Assembly (NCBI RefSeq): GCF_030817475.1
Contig: NZ_JAUSZJ010000002.1
Location: 6,710,626-6,774,625, forward strand
DNA from: Streptomyces sp. V2I9
GTDB lineage: Bacteria > Actinomycetota > Actinomycetes > Streptomycetales > Streptomycetaceae
Length of the DNA stretch: 64,000 nucleotides
Direction of reading: 5' to 3'
Part shown: positions 8,563-17,022 of the stretch, one piece after another
How positions within the stretch are numbered: position 1 is the first letter of the stretch
Layout: each line of letters starts with the position of its first letter
The notes under the pieces: generated by a model
Told to the model about the DNA's origin: nothing
The model's input: only the letters and a program-made list of their open reading frames with translations
Database searches by the model: none
Made by a program: the position numbers and the translations under genes

Positions 8563-9771
8563 TCAGGGACGGAAGCAGATCTCGCGCTCCCGCAGCCAGG
8601 GCCCCAGCCAGTCGACGAACGGCACGGTGACGCACCACCTGCGGGAGGGCGGCGCCCCGGCCCCCGGCGCGGGCGGCGCCGGCGGGGAGGGGAGTGCGGA
8701 CGTCGTGTCCGCCGGGACCGGGGACGGGGACGACTCCGAGGGCGTGGCCTTCGGTCCCGGTGCGGCCATCTCGGTCATCATCGTCCGGAACACCTCGGAG
8801 GACCGCGGGTTGCCCGCGCACTGCCAGACGCCGTGCGGGCAGTAGTCCGTGACCGTCTGGTACAGCGGCTGGTGCCGGTCGATCCACTCCAGCATCCGGC
8901 GCATGTACTCCGGGTTGTCGCCGTTGCGGAAGAGACCCCACTCCGGGAACGAGATGGGCTTTCCGTGCTCCGCCGCGAAGTCCACGTGCTTCTGGAGCCC
9001 GTACGGGTCCTCGACCTGGTCGTCGAAGGTCTCGCCGGGCGGCTGGTCGTAGGAGTCCATCCCGACGATGTCGACCACGTCGTCGCCCGGATAGCACGCG
9101 GTCCACGGCACCGCGTCCCGGCCGCGGCTCGGCGTGAAGTCGAAACGGAACTCCTGGCCGGGTACGGCGCGCATCGCCGTGACGATCCGCTCCCAGTACG
9201 CCTTCCACGACGCGGGATCGGGACCGCACCGGTGCGTGTACGTGGTGCCGTTCATCTCCCAGCCGAGCACGATCACCGTGTCCGGGACGCCCAGGTCCAC
9301 CAACCGCTCGGCGAGCCGGGTGAAGTGTTCGTCGTACTCCCCGGCCGCACCCGCCCGCAGCAGTGCGCGGACCTCGTCGTCCGGGACCCGCTCCTCGTTG
9401 CGCTCCAGCATCGGTACGTTCAGGACGAACATCCGGTCCTCGTCCGCCCGCCTCCACTCCGCCCAGGCGTCGAGGAACGCGGGGGCGCCCTCGATGTTCA
9501 CCCACAGATCGCCCGGCAGGTACGTGTGCCCCACCCGCAGCTCCGCCCCGCCGAGCCAGCGCGACAGCTCGGCCATCCGGCTGATCCCGTCGGGCCCGTA
9601 GTCCAGATACGCGCCGTGCGCCGTAGCGCTCGCCGCACGCTGCGGTCCGGGGGCGGCTCCGTCGACGGCGTCGGGGCCCGACGCCGGCCGGCCCGCGATG
9701 CCGCCGCCCGCCAGGAGGCTGAGAGCGAGCGCCGCGACGCACGAGACGATGAGACGGCCCTTGGCCGGCAT
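8563..9771 (-). CDS. Secreted GH26-like beta-mannanase family glycoside hydrolase
   Basis: 402 residues. An N-terminal Sec-type signal (SCVAALALSLLAGGG) suggests export. The catalytic module follows, with GWEMNG near residue 168 (predicted acid/base Glu) and FPEWG near residue 275 (predicted nucleophile), the spacing and motifs expected of family GH26. The C-terminal ~90 residues hold a Pro/Ser/Thr-rich linker (SSPSPVPADTTS) and a short Trp-rich tail of unknown role. Start ATG 9771 is set by a strong AGGAGGAG 4 nt upstream; the frame extends far upstream without one. Substrate (mannan versus another beta-linked glycan) cannot be decided from sequence. It appears monocistronic. Confidence 0.82.
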   Translation of the reverse strand: MPAKGRLIVSCVAALALSLLAGGGIAGRPASGPDAVDGAAPGPQRAASATAHGAYLDYGPDGISRMAELSRWLGGAELRVGHTYLPGDLWVNIEGAPAFLDAWAEWRRADEDRMFVLNVPMLERNEERVPDDEVRALLRAGAAGEYDEHFTRLAERLVDLGVPDTVIVLGWEMNGTTYTHRCGPDPASWKAYWERIVTAMRAVPGQEFRFDFTPSRGRDAVPWTACYPGDDVVDIVGMDSYDQPPGETFDDQVEDPYGLQKHVDFAAEHGKPISFPEWGLFRNGDNPEYMRRMLEWIDRHQPLYQTVTDYCPHGVWQCAGNPRSSEVFRTMMTEMAAPGPKATPSESSPSPVPADTTSALPSPPAPPAPGAGAPPSRRWCVTVPFVDWLGPWLREREICFRP

Positions 9772-9893
9772 GTGCTCCTCCTGGCTGCGATGAATTCCGG
9801 CGGATTCAGCCGGCGGGGAAAGAGTTTCATCATGGTGCACCGGCGGCATCCGGAGGAGTCCATCGATCGTGCGCGGCGTTGCGGAGCTGCCGT

Positions 9894-11183
9894 TCAGGTG
9901 AATGCGCGGCCGAAGGCGAACGGGAGCGAGCCGACCCGGTTGTCGAAATTCGAATCGACCAGTTCCAGGTCCCCGGTGTCCCGGATGACCGGACGCCGTT
10001 CGATCAGTTCCCGCAGCAGGGCTGTCATCTCCAGCCGGGCCAGATGCGCCCCGAGGCAGTGGTGCGGCCCCCCTCCGCCGTATCCGAGGTGGGGATTCGG
10101 TGACCGGGTGATGTCGAAGCGGTCCGGATGGGGGAATACGGTCTCGTCTCGATTCGCGGACGCGTAGATGAGCGCGACTTTCTCCCCCGGCAGGAAAGTC
10201 CGGCCGCCCACGGTGTATTCCGTCGTGACCGTCCTGCGGAACTGGATGATCGGCGTCGAATGGCGCACGATCTCGTCGACCGCGCCGCCGATGTACCGGT
10301 CGAAATCGGATCGCAGCAGCTCCCGCTGGTCCGGATGCCGGTCGAGCAGGAACACTCCGTGCGCGATGGCGTTGCGGGTGGTCTCCACCCCGGCCACCAG
10401 CAGCAGCGAGAAGAAGGCTCCCAACTGCCGACCCGAGAGCGCCTCGCCGTCGACGTCCGCCCGGACGAGCGCCGAGACGAGGTCGTCCTGCGGGTGGCGG
10501 CGACGCTCCCGTGCGAGCCGCCCCATGACGTACCGCATCCGGGCGAGGGAGGCCAGCCCCCGGCCCGGAATCCGCAGCCGGGCCCGGCCCCGGCGCTCCA
10601 CCCCGACCTGCTCCGACGCGTGGTCGATCTGTTCGGCGATCCGCGCACGAAATGCCACCGGGACGCCCATCAGCTCGCAGATCACCTCCAGCGGCAGCCG
10701 CGCGGCCGCCGACGGCATGAAGTCCCGCGGGCGATCGGCGATCAGCTCGTCCACCAGCCGCCCGGCGAGCCGGCCGACGTTCTCCTCGACGTCCGCCAGC
10801 AGCCGGGGCGTGAACCGCCGGGAGATGATCCGGCGCAGCGCCGCGTGCTCGGCCCCGTCCATGTTCACCATCGAGTTCCCGAACAGTGCCTTCGCCCAGC
10901 CCGCCGGCTCCGGGGTGGTGACCCCCGGCGCGCTCGCGAACACCCGCGGCGTACGGCTCGCGGCCCGTACGTCGGCGTGGCGCACCAAGGCGTAGAACGG
11001 CTTTCCGGAGGTACGGGCGGCGCCCGGCCGGGGGGTGAACAGGATCGGCGCGTCCGCCGCCCGCAGCAGGGCGAAGGCGCGCAACCGCTCCGGGCGCGGC
11101 AGCCGCCAGAACGCCGGATCGGCCAGATCGACGTCCGCCGCCCGCGGCACACGGCCCGAGGACAGCTGGTACGGGACGGTCAT
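9894..11183 (-). CDS. Cytochrome P450
   Basis: 429-residue soluble bacterial P450. The I-helix motif AGVETTRN (near residue 264), the ExxR pair in EIVRHS (near 305) and the heme-binding loop GYGGGGPHHCLG with the axial Cys near 377 are all present. The first residue of the loop is Tyr instead of the usual Phe. The C-terminal part resembles the CYP124/125 group, which often hydroxylates lipid or sterol side chains, but the substrate is not predictable here. I start at ATG 11183 because GGAGG lies 8 nt upstream; ATGs at 11189 and 11198 are too close to that site. It is divergent from the tyrosinase operon and lacks its own ferredoxin gene. Confidence 0.88.
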   Translation of the reverse strand: MTVPYQLSSGRVPRAADVDLADPAFWRLPRPERLRAFALLRAADAPILFTPRPGAARTSGKPFYALVRHADVRAASRTPRVFASAPGVTTPEPAGWAKALFGNSMVNMDGAEHAALRRIISRRFTPRLLADVEENVGRLAGRLVDELIADRPRDFMPSAAARLPLEVICELMGVPVAFRARIAEQIDHASEQVGVERRGRARLRIPGRGLASLARMRYVMGRLARERRRHPQDDLVSALVRADVDGEALSGRQLGAFFSLLLVAGVETTRNAIAHGVFLLDRHPDQRELLRSDFDRYIGGAVDEIVRHSTPIIQFRRTVTTEYTVGGRTFLPGEKVALIYASANRDETVFPHPDRFDITRSPNPHLGYGGGGPHHCLGAHLARLEMTALLRELIERRPVIRDTGDLELVDSNFDNRVGSLPFAFGRAFT

Positions 11184-11281
11184 GCCCATCACCTCCATGG
11201 TTCGCCCGACCATGGTCCGGGCCCCGGGAAGCGGTGGACCGTTCGACGCGGCCCGTCGCCGCGGATGGCCCCGCGCCCTCA

Positions 11282-11299
11282 CACGTTTGCCGGAACGTG
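11282..11299. promoter_or_regulatory. Palindrome in the P450/melC1 divergent region
   Basis: CACGTT-TGCCGG-AACGTG is a perfect 6-bp inverted repeat with a 6-nt spacer. It lies roughly midway between the P450 start (11183) and the melC1 start (11416), where both promoters must be. It is a candidate operator for one or both directions. No regulator gene is adjacent, so the binding protein is unknown. Confidence 0.4.
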
Positions 11300-11415
11300 A
11301 GCCCCGGCTGTGCGCCGTACGCCTCACACACGAGAACTGTTTCGGCGGCGCCTCGTTGTCAACATCGCCATCAGAAGCACCTCGGACGAGTTAACGAGAG
11401 GCAGGCAGTCATCCC

Positions 11416-11889
11416 ATGAGCCCCACCCCTGCGCCACCGGGCGGCCCCGGCACTCCCACCCGCAGGATCGTCCTGCGCGGCGCCTTCACCGCCGCCGTCG
11501 CCACGGGCACCACCGGAGCCCTGCTCCCGCTGCTCGACCACGAGGGGACCGCCGAAGCCCGCCCCGCGCCCGGGCCTGAGCACGGCGGATCCGGCTCCCC
11601 GGCGGAAGAGTTCGCCGAGATGTACCGGGGACGGGATATCCGGGGAACGGCGACCTCCGTCGTCCCCGCCGGAGCCACGGAGGACGACCGTGTGTCGGTC
11701 GCCGTCGAGCCGGTCACCGAGATCCGTATCGACGGGATGCCCCTGCACGTCATGAGGCGGGCGGACGGCACCTACGTGAGCGACGTCCGGCACTACGAGT
11801 CCTACCCGACGCTGCTGGAGACGGCCCGCGCCGCAGTCGACGAACTCGGCGACGCCCGGCTTGCGCCCCCCGCCGCGCACCACATGTGA
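11416..11889 (+). CDS. melC1: MelC1-type tyrosinase copper chaperone (caddie protein)
   Basis: 157 residues. A twin-arginine signal (TRRIVLRGAFTAAVATG, from about residue 15) precedes the mature domain. The conserved MelC1 landmarks are FAEMYRGRDIRG, IDGMPLHVMRRADGTYVS and VRHYESYPT. Family role: binds apo-tyrosinase, helps load copper, and carries the complex through the Tat pathway. The tyrosinase gene follows after 19 nt with its own AGGAGG. Upstream, the region to the divergent P450 holds the probable promoter; the ribosome site in front of this ATG is weak. Confidence 0.92.
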   Translation: MSPTPAPPGGPGTPTRRIVLRGAFTAAVATGTTGALLPLLDHEGTAEARPAPGPEHGGSGSPAEEFAEMYRGRDIRGTATSVVPAGATEDDRVSVAVEPVTEIRIDGMPLHVMRRADGTYVSDVRHYESYPTLLETARAAVDELGDARLAPPAAHHM

Positions 11890-11908
11890 ACCAGGAGGAC
11901 CCGCACCG

Positions 11909-12772
11909 GTGTACACCCGCAAGAACCAGCGCGACCTGACGCGCACCGAGAAGCGCCGCCTCGTCGACGCGATCCTGAAACTGAAACGCTCGGGCCGCTA
12001 CGACGACTTCGTCGTCATGCACCGGGAGTACTACGTCATGGACACCGAACGCCGGCCGCGCCCGGCGCACATGACGCCCTCCTTCTTCCCCTGGCACCGC
12101 CAGTACCTGCTGGAGTTCGAGAAGGCGCTCCGACGGATCGACGCGGGCGTCAGCGTCCCCTACTGGGACTGGACGCGGGACAACAGCCCGACCTCGTCCC
12201 TCTGGGCGGAGGACTTCCTCGGCGGCAACGGCCGGCCCGGCGACCGCCGCGTCACCACCGGACCGTTCGCCTACGCGGCTGGCAACTGGAGCGTCGGCCG
12301 GGGCGTCACCGACCAGCACTACCTCACCCGCAACTTCGGCCGCCCCGGCCGCGACCCGGTCTCCCTCCCCACCAGGGACGACCTGGCGCGGGCGCTCACG
12401 GACCCGGTCTACGACACCGCGCCGTGGAACAGCGTCTGTACGCGGGGCTTCCGCAACCGGGTCGAGGGGTGGGGCATCCGGGGCGTGCGCCCGGTGGGCC
12501 TCCACAACCGCGTGCACCAGTGGGTCGGCGGGCCCATGGCGGGCGCGGCCTCCCCCGAGGACCCGGTGTTCTGGCTGCACCACTCGTTCATCGACCTGAT
12601 CTGGGACCGCTGGCGCAAGGCCCACCCGGAGTCGGCCTACGTGCCGGGCCGCAAACCCGCCGACCCCGGCCGCGAACGCGACCACGTGTTCGGCCTCGAC
12701 GAGGCGATGCCGCCCTGGGGAGTGACCCCGAGGAAGCTCCTCGACCACGGGAAGATCTACCGCTACGCCTGA
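11909..12772 (+). CDS. melC2: Tyrosinase (type-3 copper oxidase)
   Basis: 287 residues, the usual Streptomyces tyrosinase length. GTG 11909 is the start, 10 nt after AGGAGG. The copper-A ligands fall at His38, His54 and His63, exactly the numbering of the structurally characterised Streptomyces enzyme. Copper-B ligands are His199 and His203 (GLHNRVH) and His225 (FWLHH), shifted by nine residues by an insertion. No signal peptide is present, consistent with export as a complex with MelC1. Converts tyrosine to dopaquinone for melanin. It could be a MelD2-type second tyrosinase rather than the main melanin enzyme; the two classes cannot be separated by eye. Confidence 0.93.
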   Translation: MYTRKNQRDLTRTEKRRLVDAILKLKRSGRYDDFVVMHREYYVMDTERRPRPAHMTPSFFPWHRQYLLEFEKALRRIDAGVSVPYWDWTRDNSPTSSLWAEDFLGGNGRPGDRRVTTGPFAYAAGNWSVGRGVTDQHYLTRNFGRPGRDPVSLPTRDDLARALTDPVYDTAPWNSVCTRGFRNRVEGWGIRGVRPVGLHNRVHQWVGGPMAGAASPEDPVFWLHHSFIDLIWDRWRKAHPESAYVPGRKPADPGRERDHVFGLDEAMPPWGVTPRKLLDHGKIYRYA

Positions 12773-12785
12773 ACCCGCACGACGA

Positions 12786-12823
12786 AGCGGCCGGCCCCCT
12801 CCGCGAGGAGGAGACCGGCCGCT
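12786..12823. terminator. Bidirectional hairpin between melC2 and chaplin genes
   Basis: Outer arms AGCGGCCGG and CCGGCCGCT pair perfectly; inner arms CCTCC and GGAGG pair around a GCGA loop. It lies 13 nt after the tyrosinase stop and 16 nt after the convergent chaplin stop, so it probably serves both genes. No U tract is present, as is usual in actinomycetes. Confidence 0.75.
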
Positions 12824-12839
12824 CCGGTGCTAGGGGTGA

Positions 12840-13124
12840 TCAGCGGCCGTAGCCGTAGTCGCCGCCGTGGCCGTTGTCCGGGGCGTCGGCGTTGACGCAG
12901 GTGTTGCCGAAGGCGGGGTTCAGCACGCCGATCACGTTGATCGTGTTGCCGCAGAGGTTCACCGGCACGTGCACCGGAACCTGAAGGACGTTGCCGGAGC
13001 CGACACCGGGGGAGCCGGCGGCGAGGCCCTGCGCGCCGGCGTCCGCGGACGCCATGCCGGCGCCGCCGGCGATCAGGGCGCCGGTGCCGGCCATCACAGC
13101 GGCGACCTTCGTCATACGAGACAT
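12840..13124 (-). CDS. Short chaplin (surface amyloid protein)
   Basis: 94 residues. A Sec signal peptide (MTKVAAVMAGTGALIAGGAG) precedes one chaplin domain, with the paired cysteines of NLCGNTINVIG and FGNTCVN. Chaplins assemble into the amphipathic amyloid layer that lets aerial hyphae leave the aqueous phase. There is no LPXTG sorting signal, so it is a short secreted chaplin (ChpD-H class). Unusually, the domain does not end at the second Cys but continues into a Gly/His/Tyr tail (GHGGDYGYGR). Start ATG 13124 has AAGGAG 8 nt upstream; ATG 13115 is an internal alternative. Confidence 0.9.
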   Translation of the reverse strand: MSRMTKVAAVMAGTGALIAGGAGMASADAGAQGLAAGSPGVGSGNVLQVPVHVPVNLCGNTINVIGVLNPAFGNTCVNADAPDNGHGGDYGYGR

Positions 13125-13263
13125 GAAGAACTCCTTGTACAGAAGGGGGGTGTGCCGCGGGCACGAGGCCCGCACCCCCTGACAACGCGAAAGACGCCGG
13201 ACGGTAACGGATCAACGCGCAGGAGATCCTTCCGACACCGCCGTCCGGCGTACCCCCGGCGTG

Positions 13264-14412
13264 TCAGCGGCCGATCACCGGCAGCGCGGTCAGCCGCTCG
13301 TGCCAGGTCCGCGCCGCCGGGAAGCGGGCCTTCACCGTCTCCGCCGCACGCTCCCGCACCGCCACCTGCGACTCGCGCAGCCGCAGCAGCGGCTCCAGAC
13401 CCGGCCGGGCGAGCAGCAACCGCTGGTTGACCACGGGTGTGGGCCGCCAGTGGTTCTTGTACGTCTCCGCACCGCGCAGCAGGCTCAACACCTCGCGCCC
13501 GCCGTCCGCGGCCTGCCGCGCGACCTCCCGCAGCAGCATCGTCGACACATCGACCTTGCGCTCGCGCAGCGCCGGATCCGCACCGTACAGATAACCGCCC
13601 GCCAGGCGCCCGGACTCCAACGACAGATTGGACGCCACCACTTCGCCGCCCAGCCGGAATTCGGTCATGGCCGCCGTGCCGTCCCCCACCATCCGGCCCA
13701 CCGACCGGATCAGATGGTCCGAGAACCGCGCCCGCAGATGCTCCGGGTTGACCGCCCGCCCCTCCCACTGCCGCGCGTGCAGCCGCAGCAGCGTGCCGAT
13801 CGCGGCGGGAACCCCGTCCCCGGGGACCCGGTACGCCTCGACGCCCAGGGCTTCGATCTTGCGCAGCCTGGAACGGAGCCGCTGCCCCCGCGAACCCGTC
13901 AGCGGCGCCACGAGTTCGGCCAGCGGTACGGCCGGAAGCTCCATGCACGTGGAGTCCGCGAGCCGGCTCCGGACCCCCGTCCACCGCCCGAACAGCAACT
14001 GGGCCGACGCGTCCGGCCGGACCTCCCGCAGATCCACCACCGTGTGCCGGGCCGCCCGGTCCAGACCGCGCCCCAGCGCCCCCACCGCGTACCCGGCCTC
14101 CTCCTCGTCCAGCAGGATGTCGAAGAAGTCGGAGACCGCCCCACCCATCGGTACGAGCAGCGGCATCGGGCGGTGCACCAGCATCAGCGGCGCCGCCCCG
14201 ATCAGCCGCCCCGCCCGGCGGACCAGCAGCACCCGCAGCCGGCCCTCCTGACCGTAGGAGATCCACCACGAGTGCAGCCAGGCGTGGCTCTGGAACGGGG
14301 TCGCGGTGGCGCAGCGGCGGTGCAGCGCGTCCCAGTCGGCGGCGAGCGCGCCGAACTCCCCGAAGTCGCGGCACAGGGTGACGGCCAGACCGCCCGCCCG
14401 CCGGGGCGTCAT
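13264..14412 (-). CDS. GNAT-fold acyltransferase of an exopolysaccharide operon
   Basis: 382 residues of the acetyltransferase type often found in cellulose/exopolysaccharide clusters (CelD/BioF2-like domain over residues ~150-310; motifs ATPFQSHAWLHSWW near the N-terminus and LRLHARQWEGR in the middle). It would transfer an acyl or aminoacyl group onto a sugar or lipid-linked intermediate; donor and acceptor are unknown. Start ATG 14412 overlaps the stop of the Wzz-like gene (ATGA), so it is the eighth and last gene of the operon. GGGAG lies 9 nt upstream. Confidence 0.75.
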   Translation of the reverse strand: MTPRRAGGLAVTLCRDFGEFGALAADWDALHRRCATATPFQSHAWLHSWWISYGQEGRLRVLLVRRAGRLIGAAPLMLVHRPMPLLVPMGGAVSDFFDILLDEEEAGYAVGALGRGLDRAARHTVVDLREVRPDASAQLLFGRWTGVRSRLADSTCMELPAVPLAELVAPLTGSRGQRLRSRLRKIEALGVEAYRVPGDGVPAAIGTLLRLHARQWEGRAVNPEHLRARFSDHLIRSVGRMVGDGTAAMTEFRLGGEVVASNLSLESGRLAGGYLYGADPALRERKVDVSTMLLREVARQAADGGREVLSLLRGAETYKNHWRPTPVVNQRLLLARPGLEPLLRLRESQVAVRERAAETVKARFPAARTWHERLTALPVIGR

Positions 14413-15080
14413 CGGACCAGCTCCCGTTCGTCCTGGGCGACGCCGCCCTCGGCCGTCGGCCCCGGCACCTGCGCCGAGACGCTCCAACCCGCCCTGCGCG
14501 GCCGTACCAGCAGCACGAGACCGCCCAGCAGTCCGCCCGCCGCGGCCCCCACGGCCGTGCCCAGCGGCACGGACGGCGAGACCGGTCGGTCCGGCGTCAT
14601 CGCGTGGGTGAACTCGATCAGCTTGACCCCGGTGTCCTCCGCGACATGGCCGCTGCTCACGACGACCGCCTCGATGACGGCGTTGGCGATGTCGGCGGCC
14701 TTGCGCCGGTCCTCGGAGACGCCGGTCACCGCGATCATCGGAGAGTCGGGGGAGGTCTCCGACCGGACGTGGGAGCGCAGTTCGCGCACCGGCTCACCGG
14801 CCGCGCCCCGGGCGTACGAGAGGGTCGCGTCGCTCGTGGCGAGCCGCCCGTACGACTGGGCGTACCCCAGCGCCGCCGAGGGGTCCGTCTCCCCCTGCGC
14901 CACCGCCATCGCGTAGCTGGTCGCCTCGTACTGCGGGGGGGCGAACGCGCCGTACGAGAGACCGGACGCGGCGCCGATCAGCACGGAGACGGGCAGCGGC
15001 CACCACTGCGGCAGCCGGGTCAGGGCGGTGCGCAGCCGCTGGACGACGAGGTGCCGCTGCTGCTCGGGTGAGTCGGTCAT
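14409..15080 (-). CDS. Wzz/YveK-type chain-length determinant
   Basis: 223 residues with one hydrophobic segment near the N-terminus (PLPVSVLIGAASGLSYGAF) and one near residue 175 (LGTAVGAAAGGLLGGLVLLV). The ~130-residue periplasmic/extracellular loop between them is the Wzz topology. Such proteins set polysaccharide chain length together with the Wzy polymerase encoded in the same operon. There is no fused tyrosine kinase domain and no separate Wzc kinase or Wzb phosphatase in the locus. It overlaps both neighbours by ATGA. Confidence 0.78.
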   Translation of the reverse strand: MTDSPEQQRHLVVQRLRTALTRLPQWWPLPVSVLIGAASGLSYGAFAPPQYEATSYAMAVAQGETDPSAALGYAQSYGRLATSDATLSYARGAAGEPVRELRSHVRSETSPDSPMIAVTGVSEDRRKAADIANAVIEAVVVSSGHVAEDTGVKLIEFTHAMTPDRPVSPSVPLGTAVGAAAGGLLGGLVLLVRPRRAGWSVSAQVPGPTAEGGVAQDERELVR

Positions 15081-16213
15081 GAGAAGGCTCTCCGGTTCGG
15101 TGGGGCGGTGTCGAGGGCGTACGCGTACACGTCCATCAGGCGCTCGCTGCTGCGCCGGATGTCGTAGTGGCCGACGGCCCTGGGCGGCGGGCGGCGGTCC
15201 GTGGGGGCCTGTATCCGCTGCCGCAGCCGGGCCGTCAGCTCCTCGGGGCTCCCGGCGATCCGGGTGGCCCCCGGAGCGTGCGCGGCGGGCAGGTCGTCGA
15301 TGGCCGGGCAGGCGTCGTGGAGGACCGGCAGCCCGGCGGCGAGCGCCTCCACCGCGGCGAGGCCGAAGGACTCCTCCCGTGACGTGGACACGAACACGTC
15401 CAGGGCGCTCAGCAGCGCGGGGACACCCGGCACCGGTCCGTCCCCCTCCTCGTCGCACTCCCCGAGGAACCGGATACGGTCCACCGCCCCGAGCCGCAGC
15501 GCCAGCGTCCGCAGCGCCCCGGCCTCCGGCCCGTCCCCGGCCAGCAGCAGACGGGCCTCGGGCAGGGCGGCGACCGCGCGGATCAGCACGTCGAACCGCT
15601 TGCCGGGCACCAGCCGGCCGACCCCGCCGGCCACGAACGCGTCCTCGGGGACGCCCAGTGCGGCCCGGACGTCCGCCCGCCGCCGTGCGTCGAAGCGGAA
15701 CCGGTCCGCGTCGATGCCGTTGGGCACCAGCCGGATCCGGTCGGCGGGCACACCCCAGTCCAGCAGCCGCCCGGCCACGGTGGAGGAGACCGCGACGGTC
15801 GCCGCCCCGAGGCGCTCGGTGGAGAGGTACAGGGCCCGGATGGACCGGGTGAGCGGGCGGCCCTCGATCTCGGCGCGCCCCAGCGAGTGTTCGGTCGCCA
15901 CCGTCGCCCGCGTCCCCGCCAGACGGGCCGCGATCCTGCCGTACACACAGGCCCGGTACAGATGCGTGTGGACCAGGTCGTAGCGGCCGTCCCGGATCAG
16001 CCGCGCCAGCCGGCCCACCGCCGACAGGTCGCGGTTGCCGCGCATCCCGAGATGGGTCACCCGGATGCCGTCGGACCGCAGTTCCTCGGCCACCGCCCCC
16101 GGATTGGTCAGCGTCACGACGTCGCACTCCACCGGCAGATGACGCAGCAGCAGACGCAACTGCCGCTCCGCTCCGCCGACCCCGAGCCCGGTGATGACGT
16201 GCAGCGCCCTCAT
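15077..16213 (-). CDS. Glycosyltransferase family 4
   Basis: 378 residues with the GT-B layout. The N-terminal half opens with the glycine-rich loop GLGVGGAERQ. The C-terminal half carries the nucleotide-sugar site (GRLVPGKRFDVLIRA, then STSREESFGLAAVEA with the EX7E-type glutamates). Adds one sugar, with retention, to the lipid-linked repeat unit; the sugar is not predictable. Overlaps the deacetylase gene upstream and the Wzz gene downstream by 4 nt each, so it is tightly coupled. Confidence 0.85.
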   Translation of the reverse strand: MRALHVITGLGVGGAERQLRLLLRHLPVECDVVTLTNPGAVAEELRSDGIRVTHLGMRGNRDLSAVGRLARLIRDGRYDLVHTHLYRACVYGRIAARLAGTRATVATEHSLGRAEIEGRPLTRSIRALYLSTERLGAATVAVSSTVAGRLLDWGVPADRIRLVPNGIDADRFRFDARRRADVRAALGVPEDAFVAGGVGRLVPGKRFDVLIRAVAALPEARLLLAGDGPEAGALRTLALRLGAVDRIRFLGECDEEGDGPVPGVPALLSALDVFVSTSREESFGLAAVEALAAGLPVLHDACPAIDDLPAAHAPGATRIAGSPEELTARLRQRIQAPTDRRPPPRAVGHYDIRRSSERLMDVYAYALDTAPPNRRAFS

Positions 16214-17022
16214 CGCGGGCCGCCCGCGCGCACCGGTCCGGAGACCCGGAGGCCCGCACCGGGCGACGCCACCTGCCGCAGCCCGTGCCGCACCTCCTTC
16301 GCCCACAGCCGCACCCCCCGGTCGGCCTGGCTGATGTGGGTGCGGGGCAGGGCGAACCGGCTGAGCAGCGGTCCCGGAGCCAGCGCGCACGCGTAGCCGT
16401 ATCCGGCCGTGCGCGCGGCCTCGGCGACCCGGCGGTCGAGGTAGCCGTACGGGTAGCAGAAGCCCTCCGGGAGCACACCCGTGAGGTCGCCGATCAGCTC
16501 CCGGCTGTGCCGGGTCTCGCGGCGCAGCTCCTCGTCCGGCAGCGCCGTCAGATCCTGGTGGCGGAGGCCGTGCGAGCCGACCTCCATGCCCGCCGCGGCG
16601 ACCTGCCGGAGGTCGTCGTGGGTCAGCAGCGGCTTGCGCGGGCCGAGCGGGTCCCACTCGTTGACGCCGCCCGGTCTGCCCGGCAGGACGAAGACCGTCG
16701 CCCGGAAGCCGTGGCGGCGCAGCACGGGCAGCGCCTCGTCGAGGAAGTCCGCGTACCCGTCGTCGAAGGTCAGCCCGACCAGCCCGCGCCGCCCGGCCGC
16801 GTCCGCGCGCAGCAGTTCGGAGACCCCTACGCCGCTGAGACGCCGACCGCGCAGCCAGGACAGCTGCTCGTCGAGCCGCGCGGGGGAGACCGTGATGCCG
16901 TACGGGTCGTCGCTCGGGTCCGCCACCGAGTGGTACGTGAGGATCCACGGCTGACGGCGGGCGTGCGGGCGGAGCCGGGACGGGGGGCCGTCGGCGCAGG
17001 GTGCCGGGGAGTCAGCGGCCAT
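16210..17022 (-). CDS. Polysaccharide deacetylase (NodB fold)
   Basis: 270 residues, no signal peptide. The NodB motifs are clear: ILTYHSV, then TFDDGYADF (catalytic base and metal Asp), and SHGLRHQDL (the HxxxH metal pair). It likely removes acetyl groups from N-acetyl sugars of the polysaccharide or its lipid-linked precursor on the cytoplasmic side, since no export signal is seen. Start ATG 17022 has GGAGG upstream and overlaps the flippase gene by 11 nt. Confidence 0.85.
   Translation of the reverse strand: MAADSPAPCADGPPSRLRPHARRQPWILTYHSVADPSDDPYGITVSPARLDEQLSWLRGRRLSGVGVSELLRADAAGRRGLVGLTFDDGYADFLDEALPVLRRHGFRATVFVLPGRPGGVNEWDPLGPRKPLLTHDDLRQVAAAGMEVGSHGLRHQDLTALPDEELRRETRHSRELIGDLTGVLPEGFCYPYGYLDRRVAEAARTAGYGYACALAPGPLLSRFALPRTHISQADRGVRLWAKEVRHGLRQVASPGAGLRVSGPVRAGGPR

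Noticed and set aside
6578..8845. 755-codon plus-strand frame opposite the PP2C phosphatase
   Set aside because: Shadow frame; the minus strand encodes recognisable PAS, GAF, SpoIIE and HATPase motifs over the same bases.
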